Shown here in pieces: positions 1-13,534 of a stretch of 64,000 bases of DNA. The stretch is from contig NC_134027.1 in NCBI RefSeq assembly GCF_964204645.1, forward strand, positions 9,598,485 through 9,662,484, read 5' to 3'. The notes under the pieces were generated by a model. The model saw only the letters and a program-made list of their open reading frames with translations, searched no databases and was not told the origin of the DNA. Origin of the DNA: Tubulanus polymorphus (Eukaryota; Nemertea; Palaeonemertea; Tubulaniformes; Tubulanidae). Each line of letters opens with the position of its first letter. The first letter of the stretch is position 1. The position numbers and the translations under genes are program-made.

Positions 1-2907
1 TCGGTATTCATTGAATAGTTGTATTTGCAATTAATTCCATAAAACGGGAAAAGGCCGTCAGCGCATTTTGGATCGGTTCAAAGATTACTGGCTTCGCGAC
101 AGATCCATCGCAAAATGATGGTTGCATGTTGTAAACGATAGTACATTCGTATTACCACTCAGAGAATGATAAATGATTGATGTTTCATCGTAAAACTCTG
201 CGCCAAATTCATAACCATCGCATCTTGTGCCACTGTCACCAGTTTTCATTTGCCTTTAATCCGCTGCGTGACAAGTTGTAGTGATTTAGTGTGTCGCGTA
301 ATGCATCAGTGAATGATTGAATATTTACACCCACAATAACTCTAACACCTAAGTAACCTTCGTCCATCCGCCCTGGTTGTTATTGTCGACAACCGCGAAG
401 CCAAACAAAAGTTTAACAATATGTTTCCATGCCTTCGTACCAAACTTCAGTTGGTAGGCATGGAGACATATTGTTAAACTTTCAAATCATGGAGTCTTTT
501 TTCTCTCATGAACCCCTTTCAATGAAGACTTTTTGGATATCCTTCAATACAGTTTAAAGTGGATTAAAAAACGATGTTTAAGGTCGACTGCCAGTCCTTT
601 CTGGTCCTACTAAGACCTTTATCAGGTATGTACTACCAAAAATGAGCGAGCTAGGCCACCCGGAATGCTCTCAAGTCAGGTTGAAATAGACATTAGTATG
701 TTAGCGTCCCTAAGTATACCCATTAGGAATTTCAATGAATAATGGCAAACGGTTAGTTAGTTACAGGTCAACATGACCTTTCGGCCCGAAAAAAATCACA
801 TGGCGGCCTTTTGCCCGATCGAACCAATTGTTCTTAGACTGATGGCTTAGTGAGCCACGCCTGAAACATCGTGAAACCTAAAAAGGGTTTATTCGCACGT
901 ATGCGTTTAGAATATCTTGAGATATTTTATCTATTAATTTGATAATATCTTCACGGCACGGCCACCGCAGCATTTTACGAAACCTAGTCTGGCGGCTTCC
1001 CAGCGTCTATATACCCTTGTCTCATCAAAACTTCGATTTTATTGATTTTACACACCGGCAATTAACAAATGGCAGCGTTAACCAGTTATTAGTTTAATGT
1101 GTAATATACGCACGAAACATTCAACGAGTGTCAACAAGAGAAAAACAGCTAAAGCAAGGCATTACATTCTAAATAGGTAACTAAAAGGCATATTCATTTA
1201 ATTTTTTTCATTCACGAAAATGCGTTCATATTCACCACAGGCCGTTTGATTTCTAGTTTTGGATTGAAAAAGACGCTCGCTCAGTTTTCTAAGTGAATAA
1301 GAAAAGAAGGAAATAAGAAAACCGACATAGAAATGATTTGGTTTTTCGACATATCCGATGGTGTTTTCCATTCTAACATTCCAAAAAAATAATGGGTCGT
1401 ACAACTTTCCTTACCTTCAATCTGAGAACAGGTTTCATGAACTAGCTAAATCAGGATGAAAAGCTAAGAAAATGATGCCGACCCACAATAAAAGATGACC
1501 ATGGAAAACTTCGATCTCAGCACTGATATACGTTTGTAGTAGGTATGGTATTTCATGTTCCAATAAATACCGAAAATCAAGCCTATGTATTATTTCGAAC
1601 CAATAATTCAAGGGATATTTGCAATCCTTTGATCATGGACTCCAAAGCGGTCTTCAGTTTTTAAGTCGTTTGACCAAGAGGGTGCGAGATCTCCCTGTGA
1701 GTATCAATACAATACCATACAATACAATAATAACTTCATTCCCAATACCTGATTACAAACAAGAGTGGAAAGGTTGATTAATCAAATAGCTACATATTCG
1801 TTTCTGAAATCGACATAAATTCGATAAACTTAAGCGAATTTGTATGTTGGTGAATACCAAGAATATCCGGTCAATGGTGATTTATTTTATAGGTGGAATG
1901 ATAGCGATGAGGCTGAATTGCGAAGTTCGATATCGAGTCTAAACGTTTTAATTTCGGTAAGCTATTCCAGGATTTCGCTCCTTGAATTGTCATAGACGCA
2001 TATATACTTGTCCGTAGTTAGATTTAGCAAATTCTATTGATAGGGCTATGGGTCTGCGACTATAACGAAGAAAAGAAATAGAATTGTATTCTTTATTTTA
2101 GATATAAAGGACTATGTGAATTTTTTTTGTTCTGATGAAGGGCTTTTAATCCGATTCACCTGGGTGGCAATACAAACGTTGGTTCATATTGATCGTCGAT
2201 TCGACCGATGGAAACATTAGTTATTCACCAGGGTGTACAAAAACCGTCGTGCCTCAATTTTATTAAACGATGTAAAATGATTGACCAATTCACCGGTAAT
2301 AAAATGTTGCCTCGGTAGAAAAACAGTAATCATTGCATATCTTTGATGCAAGTATATCTGATTTCGTGCGAAAATGAAAAGCAATTAACGCGTAAAAATT
2401 CGTCTGGTATATAGATTACAAACCGTGTATGCAGAACCATGGACGTATAAACTAAACGTCCATGATAGAACGTGAGGTTACAATCTTAATGGCACATATA
2501 TTCATCGGCCTGCAATTACCATAGACGATTATCACCAGATGAATAACGCGACGAGCAAGGTGAAAATGGTTAGAATTACGCCTCCCTGAAATTTGCGCAT
2601 TTCATTCGTTATCACACGGTCGTTGACGACGTCATTGAGTATCACTTAGAAACGTAAAAGCGAATGAGATCCTATCGCACCCGACACTGACGCAAATAAA
2701 AGTTGGCAGAAATCGGCAAGCGACAGATAGATTATCAATATACTTGCGTGACAGTCCTTTCATTTCTACTTTAGAAAATACGAAAGGACTTCGTTGCTGC
2801 AAGACCGTAGTTTTCCATCATTCGCGTGGGCTTGAAATTCCGCGACGCAACATAAAAATTGAAATCTCCGAGGGAAACGCACACCGAGGCGACTTCTCTT
2901 TTCAAGA
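1..2907. other. 5' spacer, no gene seen
   Basis: I find no ORF here with recognisable protein homology and no chain of exons with matching splice phases. The longest ORF (1198-1404, minus) is low in complexity and has no family signature. The stretch holds a strong hairpin (408-482, listed separately). The segment around 530-650 resembles one at about 32200-32300 in the CAPZA intron, so both are probably old repeat copies. The last ~150 bp before 2908 would be the 5' untranslated region or promoter of the PRRT-like gene. No TATA box could be assigned with confidence. Confidence 0.6.
408..482. ncRNA. 75-nt hairpin, precursor-miRNA-like or MITE relic
   Basis: Two 26-nt arms, 408-433 and 457-482, are reverse complements at 25 of 26 positions; read on the plus strand, the odd pair becomes a G-U wobble. 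Inside them a second 6-bp stem (438-443 with 451-456) closes a 7-nt loop, separated from the outer stem by a 4-nt one-sided bulge (434-437). Size and shape suit a Drosha/Dicer substrate. I recognise no known miRNA seed in either arm. A short fold-back transposon relic would look the same, and the near-perfect pairing favours that a little. Confidence 0.35.
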
Positions 2908-3870
2908 ATGAGTACCGAACCACGATCAGAACTGGAATCAACGGCAGAATCTAAACCTGAACCTGAAGCTGAACCAACAGCAGAAGCAGAGCCAGGAACA
3001 GGAGGACGGGCAGAACCAGTTCCAGATTGGACACAGGTATCAAAATCTCTAAATGTCGTTTGGCAAACTCACGTTTACCTGGAAGCAGCCATATTTGTCG
3101 TGATATTCGCTATAAGTGTCTACAACGTCGGAAACTATGTTGCCCAGATTCTTCGTGAACGAGGTAGAGCGACGCGTTTTCTGAACTTGACTCTCAGTTT
3201 GATGACCTCGTGGTTTTCTTTGACACGTTCGTTTCTGTTGTTCTGCGACCCGTACGGTACGAAGCTCGTCCTACCAACCTTACTCTACAATATCTTGTTC
3301 TCGCTCGGGTGGCCGGCTCTGACGGGCATATTTGCGTTGCTTTTCGCTGTCCTGCTGGACACTACGCGGATGTCAGTTGGACCCCCAGTTTTTCAAAAAG
3401 GCACCACGCTTCTCGCGCTGGTCCTTGGGCATGCGATTCTTGTAATAAGCGTTGATTTGTTAGTCTCATACTTTACGAAGGTGAAATACATGTTGCTTTT
3501 CTGCCAAATTATGTTCTTCGCTTTTGGGTTGTTGATGACGGTCGGGTTTGCGTTCGTTGCGTGGAAAATTAAGAGAAATTTGGGCGCTAGTGATCATACG
3601 ACATCTCGAACCAAACGTCTTCTGGTATACGTTCTTGCATTTGGCGCCGATGCTCTAGTGATGTCGTTAGCGCAAGCTTACGCCGCGTTCGGTGTTTTCG
3701 GCGTTCTTCGGGCGTCAACTGACTTACCGGAACATGGCTCGTGGCTGGCGCTGCAATGGGTTATGAGAGCTACAGAAATCGTCGCTTGTTCGATTTGCCT
3801 TTTAATCGTCACAAAATCTCCACGACGGAAAATCGAACCGGTCGCTGCAACGGAAACGACGATGGAATGA
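2908..3870 (+). CDS. Seven-TM PRRT3/PRRT4-like membrane protein, intronless
   Basis: This single-exon gene encodes 320 aa. The first ~35 residues are acidic and rich in Glu, Pro and Ala in short repeats and look disordered and cytosolic or luminal. After WQTHVYLEAAIF (near residue 52) come about seven hydrophobic segments: roughly 57-80, 94-116, 122-150, 157-180, 185-215, 225-250 and 270-297. A W-x-x-H-x-Y-L start to the first membrane segment, followed by R-x-x-R-F, resembles the conserved membrane domain of vertebrate proline-rich transmembrane proteins 3 and 4, whose function is unknown. The start codon is the first ATG after in-frame stops. A poly(A) signal lies 129 bp past the stop. No GPCR motifs such as DRY or NPxxY are present, so I do not call it a receptor. 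Family assignment is from memory of the domain. Confidence 0.7.
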   Translation: MSTEPRSELESTAESKPEPEAEPTAEAEPGTGGRAEPVPDWTQVSKSLNVVWQTHVYLEAAIFVVIFAISVYNVGNYVAQILRERGRATRFLNLTLSLMTSWFSLTRSFLLFCDPYGTKLVLPTLLYNILFSLGWPALTGIFALLFAVLLDTTRMSVGPPVFQKGTTLLALVLGHAILVISVDLLVSYFTKVKYMLLFCQIMFFAFGLLMTVGFAFVAWKIKRNLGASDHTTSRTKRLLVYVLAFGADALVMSLAQAYAAFGVFGVLRASTDLPEHGSWLALQWVMRATEIVACSICLLIVTKSPRRKIEPVAATETTME

Positions 3871-3998
3871 TGGCGATTGGCTTTCAATCAGAAGAATGAG
3901 ACTTTCTCTGGGAGAACCGGCACATGAAACATTCTAATTAATCAAAAAAACCACTATCATACCGGTACTGTGATGTATATTATGTGGAAAATAACACA

Positions 3999-4004
3999 AT
4001 AAAC
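3999..4004 (+). terminator. AATAAA poly(A) signal of the PRRT-like gene
   Basis: A canonical AATAAA lies 129 bp after the stop codon at 3870, on the coding strand, and is the first one downstream. Confidence 0.6.
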
Positions 4005-5151
4005 TGCTATTTTACAGAAAAAGAGTCGACCACTAGCAGATCCATCATTGTGACATGGCCTAATGTGAAATGATTCAATACTTAATACGTTAGATTCTCG
4101 CTGAATCAACATTGAATGTAAAATAAGTTTGTGCGGACACTGTTGGAAACAAATTTGGAACTGATTATCTTTCTGTTACAAACAAATGGAACGTATTGGT
4201 GATTATTTCGTCGAGGTGAAGTAAAATTATGACACAAAAATCTCCTCGTGTAATTGCGTTCGTTCGAATAAAATTCTAAAAACCTATGAAAAGCCGCATT
4301 AACTTTTTTTAGTTAGCCCACTTGGCTTACGTATCTCCACAAACATTCTGGTTTCGTGTGCTCAGAAACAGCGCCCATTCCAACATGCGAGAGAGATTGT
4401 TAGACTCTGCCAATCTGATATTCAGCGTGTCTACAGGAAATGATTAAGCCTGTTCCAGCTGGGTCGGCATCGGTGAATTTTTTCTCGCGTTCTTTCCTGA
4501 TTAAATGCTTTTTATTTCGTTCATATATCTGGATTGGAATGAAGGGTGGAAACGTAGTAGTAAAAACATCAAATCGGCTGATGATTAATTTACTATTTCT
4601 ATGATGCATGTATTTACTCAATTCACTGAGAAAAACTGTTCAACAGCGCAGACCCAGTAGGTACACATGGCACCTGGAAGCTAAAAAAAGGGTAATTGAA
4701 TTATGAGTGGATATCAATTCGTTTCTTATAGAAAGAAAATTCAGCATTCATCAATCCTGGCAGTAACCGCAGGGCCGCATGAGTGTGGTTACAAATTCTG
4801 ATTCTAAAGCCTATACCCAATTGTGCATATAAATCAACGACTGTAAGACGGGTCTGTTTCATGCGCGGTCACAACCGTAGACGAAGGTAACACTTATCGA
4901 GACAGATCTAATGCACTTGAAAACATCAATCAACTCGAAGATTTTATTACTGTACTATCCGTTTTAATCAGAGATGAAAGTAAGTCTTTATGTACGGCAT
5001 TATCACAGTCAGAAATAAGGCCGTCCGTCTTTTAACCGGGATCAATAAAACTACCGGACATATAAACCTTTACATATTAGATGTTGTTCCTCAAGAATGA
5101 CACAAATGAAATTCAAGCAAATTCGTGGTAAGGAATACAATTTTCATTATT
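4005..5151. other. Convergent spacer between PRRT-like gene and PSMA5
   Basis: AT-rich sequence between two converging genes. Small ORFs (for example 4400-4621 minus) have no recognisable domain and no codon pattern that supports translation. Nothing else seen. Confidence 0.5.
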
Positions 5152-5157
5152 TTTATT
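5152..5157 (-). terminator. PSMA5: AATAAA poly(A) signal of PSMA5
   Basis: Reading the minus strand, AATAAA occurs about 185 bp beyond the PSMA5 stop codon. It is a plausible 3' end for that transcript. Confidence 0.5.
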
Positions 5158-5339
5158 TTTCAATGGCATCATTTAACAGTTTCTTTTTGGAATATCCTTT
5201 TCAAGTGCAGAGTAGTTAGCAAACACAAAGCGCGCTCGCATGATATCGGAGAATTGTTCCTTTGTATAAACAAACAACAGCACATTTAAAGTCCTTTTAA
5301 ATTCTACGTCGATTAATCGTCAATTGGTGATCGCAGCGA

Positions 5340-8547
<3,208 letters not shown>

Positions 8548-9059
8548 CTATCGAAGAGAATTAAAATAGAAAATGATAAATGGCACCCAACATCTAGATC
8601 ACTTTTGAAGTATAGCATTCGTCCACAGGGGCCTGACACAAAGTTTTTAACCCCAGAATCTATAAAGGAAAATGAATACATGTAATTTAAACATATATTT
8701 TTCTTATAAAGTACCTACTAGGATTCTGAGATAAATAAACTTTCATGTCAGGCTCCATGGTCTTGATCCATTGATCAATGTAGTTGATTAAGTCTAACCA
8801 CTGGGCAGTTGTACGGGTTACCCTACTGCTATAGAATTTATCATGGGCGACGAGGAACGCCTTTTGAATGTTCGAACCAAACATGACATCAAATCATCAT
8901 TATTTCCATAAGTGAACTTTACTCTAGGTAGGGCCAGGTAGGACTATTACGAACAATAAATAACTTTTAATTCGAATTAGCCTAATAACCCGAATTAGGG
9001 GGTTTATCCCACATCACTGCATGATTTTTTTTGGGAAACATCAACCGGACCTGCTGGCT

Positions 9060-9165
9060 ACACTAGTCAGTAACCTGACTGTGGTTTAATTTCGCGATCG
9101 GATATTTTCACAAACCACAGCCCTCCGATCATAAAAAAAAGCTTACCACCAACGATTAGGTAACT
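9060..9165 (-). repeat. Dispersed ~110-bp repeat, inverted copy
   Basis: On the minus strand this matches 10556-10684: both contain GTTGGTGGTAAGCTT, then ATCGGA, GTGGTTTGTGAAAATAT and CAGGTTACTGACTAG. It is one of four copies seen (others at 22726-22815 and 23219-23300). No ORF; a MITE or SINE is possible. Confidence 0.7.
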
Positions 9166-10555
9166 ATAAAGGCAAACTGCTACCTGACACTATTCATAGG
9201 CCCCCTACCATGCCTACAAATTATTTAAATACATTTAAACAAGGCACACATAATCTTACATCATTTGGTCAATTATTATTTCTGTTCTATCAAGCTAAAA
9301 TGCAATAAATCAAACCAGGCGCAAAAAATGAATCAGCAATAAAATTCGAAATCGGTGAATTGGTATTGGCGTTGATGATACAGGGAAATTGGAATTAGAA
9401 ACTTACAATATAAATGTTTTGATATACTTCCAAATAAAACCCAATTAGATTCCACCGCGTATTTACTGTTGTATTGAAGTATGAAATGAAACATAAAGAG
9501 CCAGACAACTTTACCTCGGTTAATCGGATGAATATACAAGATTTGAAAATGAACAACAATTTTATTGAATGACGGACGCACTAAGTACCACGAGTGAGAA
9601 GTTGAATTGTATTGAATTGGTTTTGAAATTGACGTGGGCGCGGACGCTTTCTACCATAGGTGCCGCCAGCGGCTGGAGTCACTACTTAACTGCGGCTTTT
9701 CCTTGAGTAAAGAAAAATACCCATCTTCGATGTTGGAAAATTATGCGCGGCTCCTTAAATGTCAGCCTAATAAATCCCGATTGACCTTTCCAATTAAGAT
9801 TCAAGCAATTTTTCCTCCTCCCCTGAAAGAATCCGTTTCTCAATATGCCCCTCAGAGCAACATGGCACATGCCGCCTCAGGCTCACTCGATGCCCCTCTA
9901 TCCTGGATCCTTACTATACCTTACAATAAATATGTGTTTAAAAATTTGTTCAGGCTGTACTGAGAGTGGCTGGTTCGCAGTAAGGGATACAAATAACAAT
10001 GGCTCAGAGTGAGATTTATAGTGATTCTCATCGGGTCAAATTGGGTCAAATACCCCACACAACGGCACTGAAGTAGATAACGCAGTACACGCTAGACTGG
10101 TTGCCTGTCCCACCGGTAACCAGTCTAAATACACGCGCGTATGTACACGCTATCTACTGCCAACTGGATTTTCAGGTTAAACTCGGGTGAACCCAGGACG
10201 ATATTTCAAGAAAAAAACACGTGTTCTATGCACAGGCTTATATTATAGTGCCTTAATTTTTTAAGTACAGCCTATAGGCTTAGTGCGCTGTATCTCTCGG
10301 AACCAACATCATGTATTAAAAAAAGAAATAGTATCGATTATCATTTTATTTCCAACAGATATGATTTCAGTAACAGTATGAATCATAAAATTCTCGAAAA
10401 ATTATGAATCGGAGTAATTAATAGTTTTTATATGTTTTAACTTTCTGAGAATGTAATCAAGTATATTACTAGTACAACAAGGGTAAATTGTGTCTTGAAA
10501 GCGAAATTAATCAAGATTAATCAAAGCTGTTTTTCCAAGCGAAAGCTGGGTTACT

Positions 10556-10684
10556 GCTAGTTAGTTACCGAATCGTTGGTGGTAAGCTTTTTATAATCGG
10601 ATGGGCTTATACCAACTTATGTGGTTTGTGAAAATATCCGATCGTGAAACTAAACCACAGACAGGTTACTGACTAGGTTACTGC
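10556..10684 (+). repeat. Dispersed ~110-bp repeat, direct copy
   Basis: Longest copy of the family also found at 9060-9165 (inverted), 22726-22815 and 23219-23300. The ends, near GTTAGTTACC and GGTTACTGCC, look weakly inverted (GTTAC/GTAAC), as in a short MITE. Confidence 0.65.
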
Positions 10685-10756
10685 CGTATGGCAACTTAAA
10701 GCGAGACATCGAAGCGGATATTAATAGGCTGTAAAGCCTCCAATGGATCCGTCAAT

Positions 10757-10757
<1 letters not shown>

Positions 10758-10802
<45 letters not shown>
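10758..10802. repeat. (GAT)15 microsatellite
   Basis: Fifteen uninterrupted GAT units lie just downstream of the first LicD gene. A short run of TATC repeats follows near 10833-10846. Confidence 0.95.
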
Positions 10803-10804
<2 letters not shown>

Positions 10805-10863
10805 ATTGTATGTACGGTTTACGAAAAATGAATATCTATCTATCTATCTTCTATACGTTATAT

Positions 10864-11856
10864 TCATCGGCAATTGATAGATCTGTCTATGGGAACGTTA
10901 CTATTTCCTACCATGTATTTCCAAACGTGTAAGTCCACGTTGCGCCATCTTAATGTTTCTGTAATAAACCCTCCACGGCAACTCCGGATCACGAAAGGGA
11001 AAATATTTCGCAAACGGCTGCATTCGACGGAAGAGACGTCGTACTTCTTCCAATTTCTGTGCGAAACTTGCAACGACGAACAATTTTTGTTTACGTTGCC
11101 GTATCCCTGCTGAATGACTTTGTTCCAGTACTTCGGAGCCGGCAACCATAGGCCCAAAAACGGGACTTGTACCAATGGGAAGACGTCCACGTACCGGTAT
11201 TTCGACCACTGATAAGTTGTTGCGTCCTTCACATGTCGCCGTTTTTCGTGATAAGGCCAGATATCAATGAATGGCCATGACGAGCCCCGCACCGAAATCT
11301 TCCATGGGCGTTTCGGAGGCGTTTTAATGCGCAGGCCTTTGATCTTGTGATCTTTCCTCAGAAAAAGCGAATGGATCCTTCTGAAATCGGCGCGATGAAC
11401 ATACACGTCGAAATCGTCATCCCACGGAACAGGGCCGTGGTGGCGATAGGCTCCGATCAGAGACCCTGCATACAGCATATACTTGATACCTTCAGCTTTC
11501 ATAAGTCGATCAAACCTCTGTATAAGCGATTTAAAGCGCACCGTCTCATTCGCAGTCAACCCGGTGCTCAGAAATTTCTTGACATCATCCGAACAATCGT
11601 TCAAAGTCATCCTAGGCGTATATTTACCATTTCCTAACGTAAAGTTAGAATAATCGTTTCTTTCAAAGGTCGCTAATTTTTTCATACTCGGCATTCTAAT
11701 AATGAATCTATCGTGAATGAACACGACAAGCACCGGTGATATTCCTACTAAGAATATAGCCATCAGTATGTAACGTTGTTTTCGTCTGCGTGTTACAATA
11801 TTCATATAAAACATATTCGTCATATAAACACAAAAGATACATATGCATACACGCAT
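10864..11856 (-). CDS. LicD-domain type II membrane protein, paralogue 1
   Basis: Intronless, 330 aa. Residues 29-48 form a single hydrophobic anchor preceded by RRRKQR, so the protein is probably a Golgi or ER type II membrane protein with the domain in the lumen. Residues 128-151 hold the LicD/fukutin-type core, YAGSLIGAYRHHGPVPWDDD followed by FDV; the acidic cluster is where the nucleotidyltransferase-like fold binds metal. The family transfers phosphocholine or sugar-phosphate groups from nucleotide donors (LicD in bacteria, FKRP and fukutin in animals). The acceptor here cannot be read from sequence. ATG 11854-11856 is the first in frame; ATGs at residues 12, 15 and 18 are alternatives. 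It is about half identical to paralogue 2 over the domain, and both genes run in the same direction. Confidence 0.85.
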   Translation of the reverse strand: MRVCICIFCVYMTNMFYMNIVTRRRKQRYILMAIFLVGISPVLVVFIHDRFIIRMPSMKKLATFERNDYSNFTLGNGKYTPRMTLNDCSDDVKKFLSTGLTANETVRFKSLIQRFDRLMKAEGIKYMLYAGSLIGAYRHHGPVPWDDDFDVYVHRADFRRIHSLFLRKDHKIKGLRIKTPPKRPWKISVRGSSWPFIDIWPYHEKRRHVKDATTYQWSKYRYVDVFPLVQVPFLGLWLPAPKYWNKVIQQGYGNVNKNCSSLQVSHRNWKKYDVSSVECSRLRNIFPFVIRSCRGGFITETLRWRNVDLHVWKYMVGNSNVPIDRSINCR

Positions 11857-12622
11857 CCGAGGAAGACAACTGTTGATCGCTGCAGCTGTGTTTGCGTCAT
11901 ACGAACCCTACCGCACAGTCGGTACTTGAACCGCAACGGCCGGCGTTGTAGTTTCAATTAATACAAAACCCTGTGTGTAGTGTTCCTGAATGAGTTAAAT
12001 CAAAACCAGAATGGTCTATTTACATCTAAATTTCTGTTCATCGCATTTTCTTAGTGAGAACAAGTCGCTTTCACTTGCAATGGTCGTCAAGAATATACAT
12101 GAAGTTCTGGTTTGCACAAAAGAGCTATTGAGGCCTTACAAAGAAAAACATGTCTAATATAGTTTTTGTATCTGGATATATTCGGATTAATATTCTCACC
12201 CATTTTGTGAGATTCGGTGACCCGAAAACATACTTTACTCCATATTCCTTCATCATTTCCACTACAAAGATCCATCGGCAAAGTTCCAGGAGACAGCATT
12301 ATACAAACAATTTCTCTGTATTCAACAACTAATCAGAAACGAATAACAATATTTGTATAATTACATATTTAGAAATTTGTGCCGACCATAATGCTTGAAA
12401 CATTTTGCATTCAATCGCATTTATAAAGCTCTTTGTATCTAAATTGCAGCATACAGAATCTTGTGGGACTATAGGTTCGAGTCAGATACAGCGTTTAGTG
12501 TTCAGACGAATAGAATATTTGAGACCTTTCAAGGCTTATTAGAAACGGCACCGAAATTCCGAAATGAAAAATACGGTGCATAATAAACCTATGCGGAAGT
12601 GATAGTCGGCTAGAATACACTG
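11857..12622. other. Spacer between LicD paralogues 1 and 2
   Basis: About 770 bp, presumably containing the promoter of paralogue 1 and the 3' end of paralogue 2. The ORFs inside (for example 12087-12299 minus) have no homology I recognise. Confidence 0.5.
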
Positions 12623-13534
12623 TTACGCGTGGCACTTAATAAATCTATCTACGGGCACATCAGGAGCATCTGCCACGTATTTCCAAACGTGCAAATCTTC
12701 GTTTCCTCTTCTTAAAGTTTCGGTTATCGAACCTCCAATGCAAGCACGTACCACAAATGGAAATATATTCCCGAGACGGTTACATTCGATCGACGTCGCG
12801 TCGCGGTAGTGTTGCCAATTACGATGTGAAAGATGTAACGACGAACATATTTTCGAAACATCGCCGAAAACCTGCCGGATGACATCGTTCCAATATTTCG
12901 GTGCTGGCAACCACAAATCTAAAAATGGAACTTGTACCAACGGGTAGATATCGACAATCATAAATTTTTCAAACCATTGGTGATGAGTAGCGTCCAAAAT
13001 GTAATCGCCATTTTTGTAAAACGGCCACATATCAATCATCGGCCATGGTGTACCTTTCATGGAAATCTTCCACGGTCTGAATAGTGGTTTCTTCAAACGT
13101 AGATCTTTAATACTTGGATCTTTTTCAACGAAGAGGGTGCGGATCTTCAGGAAATCGGTGTGCGCTACTTGAACGTCGAAATCGTCATCCCACGGAACAG
13201 GCCCGTGATGACGATAGGCTCCGATCAAACTTCCTGCGCATAGAAAATAACTAATATTCTCTGATTTCATCAGACGATCAAATCTTGCTATCAGAGTTCT
13301 GTAGCGGGAGATCTCGTCCACTGTCAGAGCGGTTCTAACGAATTTACTGACATTCTGTCCGACGAGATTCTTCAGAAAATTCGACCTCAAAGAAGGTATA
13401 TCTATGCTTGAATTATTCATTCCATTTTTTCGGCGAACTTTTTTCAAGAATGCATACCTGTGTAATGATAGATTGATCAGCACTAATATAGTCACTACAA
13501 ATCCAAAAATGATGTGTGTAAGCTTGCATGACAT
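12623..13534 (-). CDS. LicD-domain type II membrane protein, paralogue 2
   Basis: Intronless, 303 aa. An N-terminal signal anchor (about residues 7-25, rich in Ile, Val, Phe and Leu) is followed by a Lys/Arg stretch. The LicD core lies at residues 98-121 with the intact acidic cluster WDDDFD at 115-120. Downstream blocks shared with paralogue 1 include RPWKIS, the DxWP element, VQVPFLxLWLPAPKYWN, SHRNW, NIFPFV and a C-terminal ETLRxxNxDLHVWKY. Conservation through the whole length argues for function. It sits tail to head behind paralogue 1, so the pair arose by local tandem duplication. Likely a Golgi transferase of phosphate-linked groups; substrate unknown. Confidence 0.85.
   Translation of the reverse strand: MSCKLTHIIFGFVVTILVLINLSLHRYAFLKKVRRKNGMNNSSIDIPSLRSNFLKNLVGQNVSKFVRTALTVDEISRYRTLIARFDRLMKSENISYFLCAGSLIGAYRHHGPVPWDDDFDVQVAHTDFLKIRTLFVEKDPSIKDLRLKKPLFRPWKISMKGTPWPMIDMWPFYKNGDYILDATHHQWFEKFMIVDIYPLVQVPFLDLWLPAPKYWNDVIRQVFGDVSKICSSLHLSHRNWQHYRDATSIECNRLGNIFPFVVRACIGGSITETLRRGNEDLHVWKYVADAPDVPVDRFIKCHA

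Larger units (their letters stand above)
8548..10863. other. Spacer upstream of PSMA5
   Basis: No gene found. It includes the PSMA5 promoter side, one inverted copy of a dispersed ~110-bp repeat (9060-9165), one direct copy (10556-10684), a short inverted repeat at 10091-10124 and a GAT microsatellite. The ORFs at 8687-8884 (-) and 9634-9963 (+) have no recognisable domain and no splice partners. Confidence 0.5.

Noticed and set aside
8687-8884. Minus-strand ORF of 65 aa upstream of PSMA5 with rather protein-like composition
   Set aside because: No recognised family, no phase-compatible partner exons, and PSMA5 is complete without it.
9634-9963. Plus-strand ORF of 109 aa
   Set aside because: No domain, and the overlapping minus frame is equally open; looks like chance in a GC-richer patch.
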